DNA from: Torymus aiolomorphi
Taxonomy: Eukaryota; Arthropoda; Insecta; Hymenoptera; Torymidae
DNA length: 64,000 nucleotides
Assembly (NCBI GenBank): GCA_036365515.1
Contig: CM070877.1
Location: 69,595,522-69,659,521 of the forward strand
Reading direction: 5' to 3'
The notes under the pieces are model-generated. The model did not search any database and was not told where the DNA came from. It worked only from the letters and a program-made list of their open reading frames with translations. Position numbers and translations under genes: made by a program. This document shows, piece by piece, positions 59,181 through 64,000 of this stretch; position 1 is the first letter of the stretch, and each line of letters begins with the position of its first letter.

Positions 59181-59890
59181 CCCATTAATGCCACAACCGC
59201 CCAAATTTCAAGTAAGTTTTCAACGTGATTATTTCTTATGTTATCTGCTTTGGAAAAATTCTGCTTTCATATATTCCGACGTGAAATTTCGCGCTCTTTC
59301 AGAATCCGTGGTCAGAATTACGATTTAACCTCAAGAAAAAAAATATGGCCGATTTAAACGTAAAAAACGTGAAAATTTTCGAAAAAAATTTTTTCTGGAT
59401 TTTTTTTCGCAATGATACCGCAAAGGTATCCCCATATAATTATGATCAGAGGTGATCATGGCAGTTGAAGTTTGACAGGAAATTTTTATATTAATGTTAA
59501 ACAACCGCATTTTTACAAAATGGCGGCTGAAACAAAATTTTTTTTGTTTAAACTTCATCAATTTTTTTTTCGATAACTATGGACTTTAGCAAAAAGTTCA
59601 GAAGAACAAAAGTGTCTTAGAATTAGTCAAGAAATACTCTAGAATTTTTTCAGAATTTTCGGAGACAATTTTTTATTTTCTGAAAAACTTTCCTTGACTA
59701 ATTCTAAGACACTTTTGTTCCTGTGAACTTTTTGCTAAAGTCCATAGTTTTCGAAAAAAAAAATTGATGAAGTTTAAAACTTGAAGTTTAAAACTCCAGA
59801 TCTACACACAGGCAATAATATTTGCCTCAGTAGGATTTACTTACTTATGTATATTTTGTATATAATAATGTAATGTAAATGTTTTTCTGG

Positions 59891-59932
<42 letters not shown>

Positions 59933-60283
59933 GTTTCAGCCACCATTTTGTAAACGTGGGGTTGTTTAACATTAATATGAAAATTTCCTGTCAAACTTCA
60001 ACTGCTATGATCACCTCTGATCATAATTATAAGGGGATACCTTTGCGGTATCATTGCGAGAAAAAATCCAGAAAAAATTTTTTTCGAAAATTTTCACGTT
60101 TAATGTTTAAATCGGCCATATTTTCTTTTCTTGAGATTAAATCGTAATTGTGACTACGGATTCTGAAAGAGCGTGAAATTTCACGTCGGAATATATGAAA
60201 ACAGAATTTTTTCAAAGTAGATAACATAAGAAATAATCACGTTGAAAACTTTCTCGAAATTTGGGCGTTTGGGCGTTAATGGG
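59181..60283. mobile_element. piggyBac-like TTAA-flanked fold-back element, 1.1 kb
   Basis: TTAA (59177-59180 and 60284-60287) flanks ends CCCATTAATG and CGTTAATGGG. TTAA duplication with CCC/GGG termini is the signature of piggyBac-type elements. The arms are several hundred bases long (gaaatttcgcgctctttcag region mirrored), with a second inner inverted pair around 59575-59765. It has no transposase, so it is non-autonomous. Confidence 0.8.
59890..59931. repeat. Long poly(A) run
   Basis: About 40 consecutive a, located in the right arm of the fold-back element at a point where the left arm has no such run. It could mark a retroposed insert or slippage, or its length may be inexact. Confidence 0.85.
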
Positions 60284-60424
60284 TTAATCGGGAGCATTTA
60301 GCTACAGCAGTATGCGCTTGTTTGATTTAATCCGTGGGATATTACACTTAGATATCATCCCGATTGCGGAGCTGCACGGGAACCGTGTTGCCTGTACGGC
60401 GATTCAAGCGCCACTCCCAGAAGC

Positions 60425-61069
60425 CGCCCTACTGAAAAAGTGCAGCTGATTATCAGCTGATAATCATCTGTAATCAGGTGATAATCGTGCCAAAATGGCA
60501 CCTGATTATCAGCTGATACTTGAATCTATACGATTAACTAATGTATTTAAAGTAATGTGGACTATCGCAAAGAAGTTTTGAATTATTTGTGATAATTTAG
60601 GAATGTAAAATTAAAATTAACAAAAATAATAATAATAATTAATAATAAATAAATAAATGGAAATATCAACAGGATTTTCAGGTCAAAATCCACCTTATAG
60701 TTACCAGATTCTCAGATGATTATTAGCTTATATGCACCTGAAAATCATGTTGATATTTTCATTTATTATTAATAATTATTATTATTATTTATTGTTAGTA
60801 ATGTTACATTCCTAAATTGTAACAAATAATTTAAAACTTCTTTGTCAGCATCTACATTTTTCGACATTTTTTCGAACACATTAATTAATCGTAGATTCAA
60901 GTAAATGAACCATGATAATACTTTATAATAATAAATAACAATAATTAATAATCAATAAATTTTAAACGATAAATTTTCATGTGAAAATCAGTTGATAATC
61001 AGGTGCCGTTGTGGCACGATTATCACCTGATTATCAGCTGATAATCAGCTGCACTTTTTCAGTAGGGCG
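60425..61069. mobile_element. 645-bp fold-back element related to the giant palindrome
   Basis: The ends CGCCCTACTGAAAAAGTG and CACTTTTTCAGTAGGGCG match the giant palindrome's CGCCCTATTGAAAAA. Directly inside come short palindromic repeats (cagctgattatcagctg type), the same layout as the cacatgat repeats of the large element, although the repeat text differs. Arms continue as AT-rich inverted sequence. CG flanks both ends. Confidence 0.8.
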
Positions 61070-61299
61070 CGCTGTTACTGCTGCACCAACATGCTCTTAC
61101 GCGTACGGTGTTTCAACTCGTCTATATGTGCTACAGTTTAAGGTTATATTAACTCGCCAACTACAGTTTTTAGCAGACTACAACGCAATTTTTACTATGT
61201 TGGCTTGTAAAAATTCTTGTACCTTCTGTCAATTATTAAAATGTCTGAATTTTACGATGTATTATAGTAAAAATTGTGATAACTTTTTGTAAAATTTAA

Positions 61300-61846
61300 G
61301 GGAGTTCTATGGTAAACAGAAATAACGCTAAGACAATTCTGAAATTTCGCACATTGGTTAACTTTTACATGAAAAGCTCTCATATAAATTTTTAGAAGGC
61401 TAGGCTACCTAGAAGTCAAGAAATAAATGTTTTAATTTTTCACTTTTTAACATGGGCTCTTATGGGAAATCACGATTTCGTTGTGTTCATTTGCGTATAA
61501 GAAAGAAATTAACGCTAAGATATTTTTGAAAATTTATGTAATAGAAAGACAAATATCTTATGAAGATTTATTTTCTTGCAAAAGTATCATTGGATGCCTC
61601 TAATTTACGGAAAAAAAGTTTAAAAGCGAAAAACATACATTTTAACCTCAAAATATGAGTCAAATCAACTTCTCAATGGAACTTTATATCGATATTTAAG
61701 ACTATTAAAATAGATATAATTATCTAAAATGAAAATATTATTGGTATTTAGTGTAAGTTTATTAATAACAACATCTGTAATAAAGTAAATCAACAAGAGA
61801 TAAAATGTGTACTTGTTTTGACTAGTGTAGTTACCATAGAACTCCC
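61300..61846. mobile_element. TTAA-flanked MITE, TIR GGGAGTTCTATGGTAA
   Basis: TTAA lies at 61296-61299 and 61847-61850. The terminal repeats are GGGAGTTCTATGGTAA and its complement. The interior is AT-rich with an aacgctaaga repeat (about 61326 and 61512). It is non-coding. Confidence 0.75.
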
Positions 61847-62070
61847 TTAACAAAATATGAACTAAAAATGATTTCATATTATATTAATTCTTGTATGTCT
61901 AAATTATTACCAGACTAACATAGTAAATTTTATAGCCATTTATATTAATTGCTTCCTCCTAGAGGAAGCTTTGTGATAGTAAATTTTTGAGTTGTTGTAA
62001 AAACATGTTATAATTGTGTTCCGAGGTCTTAGGAATCAAAATACATGGTTTTTGAAAAATGTCTGTATGG

Positions 62071-62075
<5 letters not shown>

Positions 62076-62116
<41 letters not shown>
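62076..62116. repeat. GT microsatellite
   Basis: Uninterrupted gtgtgt tract. The flanking text (tctgtatggatg before, tacgcctggatctcagctt after) partly recurs at 62355-62410, suggesting a dispersed repeat. Confidence 0.9.
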
Positions 62117-62119
<3 letters not shown>

Positions 62120-62689
62120 TGTACGCCTGGATCTCAGCTTCTAGTCGGTCGATTTTGACCGGACAGGTCTCATTTTTTTTGTTTTTTTTTTTTGCGTGAT
62201 GGCGGGTCATAAATCCGTTTTCTAGGCACGACCGCTGCTCGGGAGAGCCTTATAATTTCACCAGAGCGAAAATTGTCTGACTTCAAAAACTAATAATTTG
62301 ATACAAGAAAAGTCTTTTCAGTCAAAATGAGTGCGTTTTAAGCGTTTTCTGTGATGTATGTATGTCTGTACGCCCGTATGTACGCAAGTTCCTCCATTAT
62401 CTCAATGAATTTTCAACCGATTCCATCGGGATCGCGGGACAATACCCCTCTAATTATACCTAACTCCTGGTTCTCAATTGAGATAGAACGATGAAAAATT
62501 AAAAAAATGCGAGCCAAAGAAATATTTCAAAATATCGATTTTTAAGCTTAATGACTAGAAAAATTAATTTTAAGCTTGTATCTACAGGTGTATCTGCTAA
62601 AACTAATTAAAATACACCTTTTATCTGTTGGACACTTTTTTCTACGAGCAATATTTGCCAAGATAACTGCGAAAAACGGCAAAAAAGGT

Positions 62690-63290
62690 CAAAAATGGAC
62701 GATTTTCGGCTCTCACTTGACAGAATTTGATTTTACATAAATATGTTAAATACAAAAGTTGGAGATAATATTTAAACAAAACTTTTTCCTATTTATCACT
62801 TTTGTATAAAATGAACTCCTGATAAGTTACATTTATAAAAACGATTTTAAACGTCAAAATATACATAAAATGGACGATTTTCGACTAAAACTTGACAGGA
62901 TTTGATTTTACACAAACATGTTCAATACAAAAGTTCTAGAAATATTTAAATAAAACTTTTTCCCATTTAACATTTTTATATAAAATGGATTCCTGACCGC
63001 TTAGACCTATAAAAACGATTTTTAATGCCTAAATACACCTGAAATAGTCGATTTTCGCTTATCATACAAGAATTTGACTTTCAATAAAACTGTTAAATAC
63101 AAAGCATATAGATATAGTTTAAACAAAACTTATTCCCAATTAACATTTTTATGTACAATAATTTCTGGATTATCAAACGTATAAACATGATTTTTAATAC
63201 CCCAATACACGTATAGTGAATTTTCGCTTATTATTTAACAGAATTAGATTTGCACAGAAGTATTCGATACAATAGCTCTAAATAAGATGG
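62690..63290. repeat. ~176-bp tandem repeat, about three and a half copies
   Basis: The landmark cgattttcg occurs at about 62700, 62876 and 63051, with a diverged fourth near 63222. Each is followed by an acttgacagaatttgatttt-like block and an aaaactttttcc block. The copies decay toward the right. Confidence 0.75.
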
Positions 63291-63889
63291 AAAAAATCGA
63301 CATAACATTCCAAAGATAATATAATTACAAAAACATAATAATAAGATACAAAATTACATTTGATTACAATATTCAATGGGATAAACACATATTACAAAAA
63401 GATTTTTAATAACAAATTTAAAAAATTTAATATAAGATTACCCAACTTAACCTACTAACTATGTTCCCAGGACCTAAGCGATTGAACTAAAAGAATCAAA
63501 ATTGTATAATATTATATAAGTACATGTTAAAGGAATATCATATATACAAAAAAAACTTTTGTGTAATGTATGAGCTATAAATGTTGTACTATGGTAAATT
63601 TCAATGCATAAAGAATGCAATGTTCTAGCTGACTCAGTCTTACAGCATGTAGAAAACTATTAAATAGGCAAGTCTCACTGGGTAGAAGTCTGCGAAATAC
63701 ATAATGATGTATTTTAATACAACAGATACCCTGAAGCGAGTTCTTACACCCTGACTAAACTTAGAAATTAAATAGACGAGTCAATATTACCAGGGACAAC
63801 TACCTACCCTTATCGCATTTAACAACACACACAGCACTTCTATAATATTTCCCAGTTCTTATTACCTATCCCCTCACACTTTAAAGCAC

Positions 63890-64000
63890 TAACACTCGAA
63901 GATCACTTAGAGCTGCAGAAGTTGCAAAATAGGGCGGGACGGTCTAGGCTGGCACTACTCCATGGATGCCAGTCTGCTGAGAATCATCTAACAGCGATCC
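63890..64000 (+). pseudogene. Possible LINE-type coding fragment at the window edge
   Basis: One frame reads TLEDHLELQKLQNRAGRS and then RLALLHGCQSAENHLTAI up to the last base. The LQKLQNRA segment followed by a hydrophobic helix resembles the region downstream of the reverse transcriptase in jockey-like non-LTR elements. It is only about 35 residues and cut by the window end, so the call is tentative. The DNA is GC-richer than its neighbours. Confidence 0.25.

Noticed and set aside
61959..62210. Minus-strand ORF with a long TH repeat
   Set aside because: It is a translation of the GT microsatellite.

Overview
The window looks like AT-rich, repeat-dense nuclear DNA of an insect. The evidence is short GT-AG introns with pyrimidine-rich 3' sites, GT/CA microsatellites, a decayed Ty3/gypsy-like retrotransposon, many hairpin-type DNA transposons and a FLYWCH/MULE transposase. 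A parasitoid-type hymenopteran would fit, but that is inference and no single-copy host gene fixes the taxon. No rRNA, tRNA, CRISPR array or bacterial-type operon was recognised. Almost everything that can be read is mobile or repetitive.

Layout. 1-2.75 kb: an internal duplication, several MITEs, and reverse-strand remnants of a family that returns at 21-31 kb. 3.5-3.95 kb: a fold-back element. 4.10-11.41 kb: a giant palindrome with arms of about 3.6 kb around a 43-base spacer. Its ends read CGCCCTATTG, it has short palindromic subterminal repeats, eight alternately inverted units of about 0.5 kb, and an exon-like ORF with an FADD motif on each arm. 11.7-12.9 kb: a tandem array. 13.0-15.0 kb: GC-rich DNA with three hairpin elements. 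15.3-17.7 kb: a pseudogene exon, then a 346-bp satellite. 17.7-20.7 kb: a 92-bp and a 240-bp satellite between inverted ends. 21.1-31.8 kb: a family of about 1.14-kb units carrying exon-like segments, partly in a 2.5-kb higher-order dimer. 25.8-28.7 and 33.4-36.6 kb: a segmental duplication of about 2.9 kb.

37.5-48.6 kb is the best coding locus. It is a multi-exon gene whose splice phases join cleanly across nearly all junctions. It encodes a FLYWCH-like zinc finger, a MULE-type DDE transposase core with all three acidic residues, an acidic and arginine-rich linker, two duplicated exons and a C-terminal C3HC4 RING finger. Inverted, internally folded repeats of about 190 bp bracket it, so it reads as a complete or recently complete Phantom-type Mutator element that has acquired a RING domain. 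Its 4.8-kb last intron holds other mobile elements and a tandem array.

51.0-58.3 kb is a GC-rich, broken Ty3/gypsy-like retrotransposon (gag, zinc knuckles, protease, RT, RNase H, integrase, Arg/Glu-rich tail). No LTRs were found. A 466-bp retroposon with an 11-bp target-site duplication and a hammerhead-like core interrupts it. 58.6-64 kb holds further fold-back elements, including TTAA-flanked ones and a 645-bp relative of the giant palindrome, then microsatellite and tandem-repeat DNA.

The genes do not form a pathway. The common theme is DNA transposons with long or nested inverted repeats, many of which can be sorted into families by termini and target duplications.
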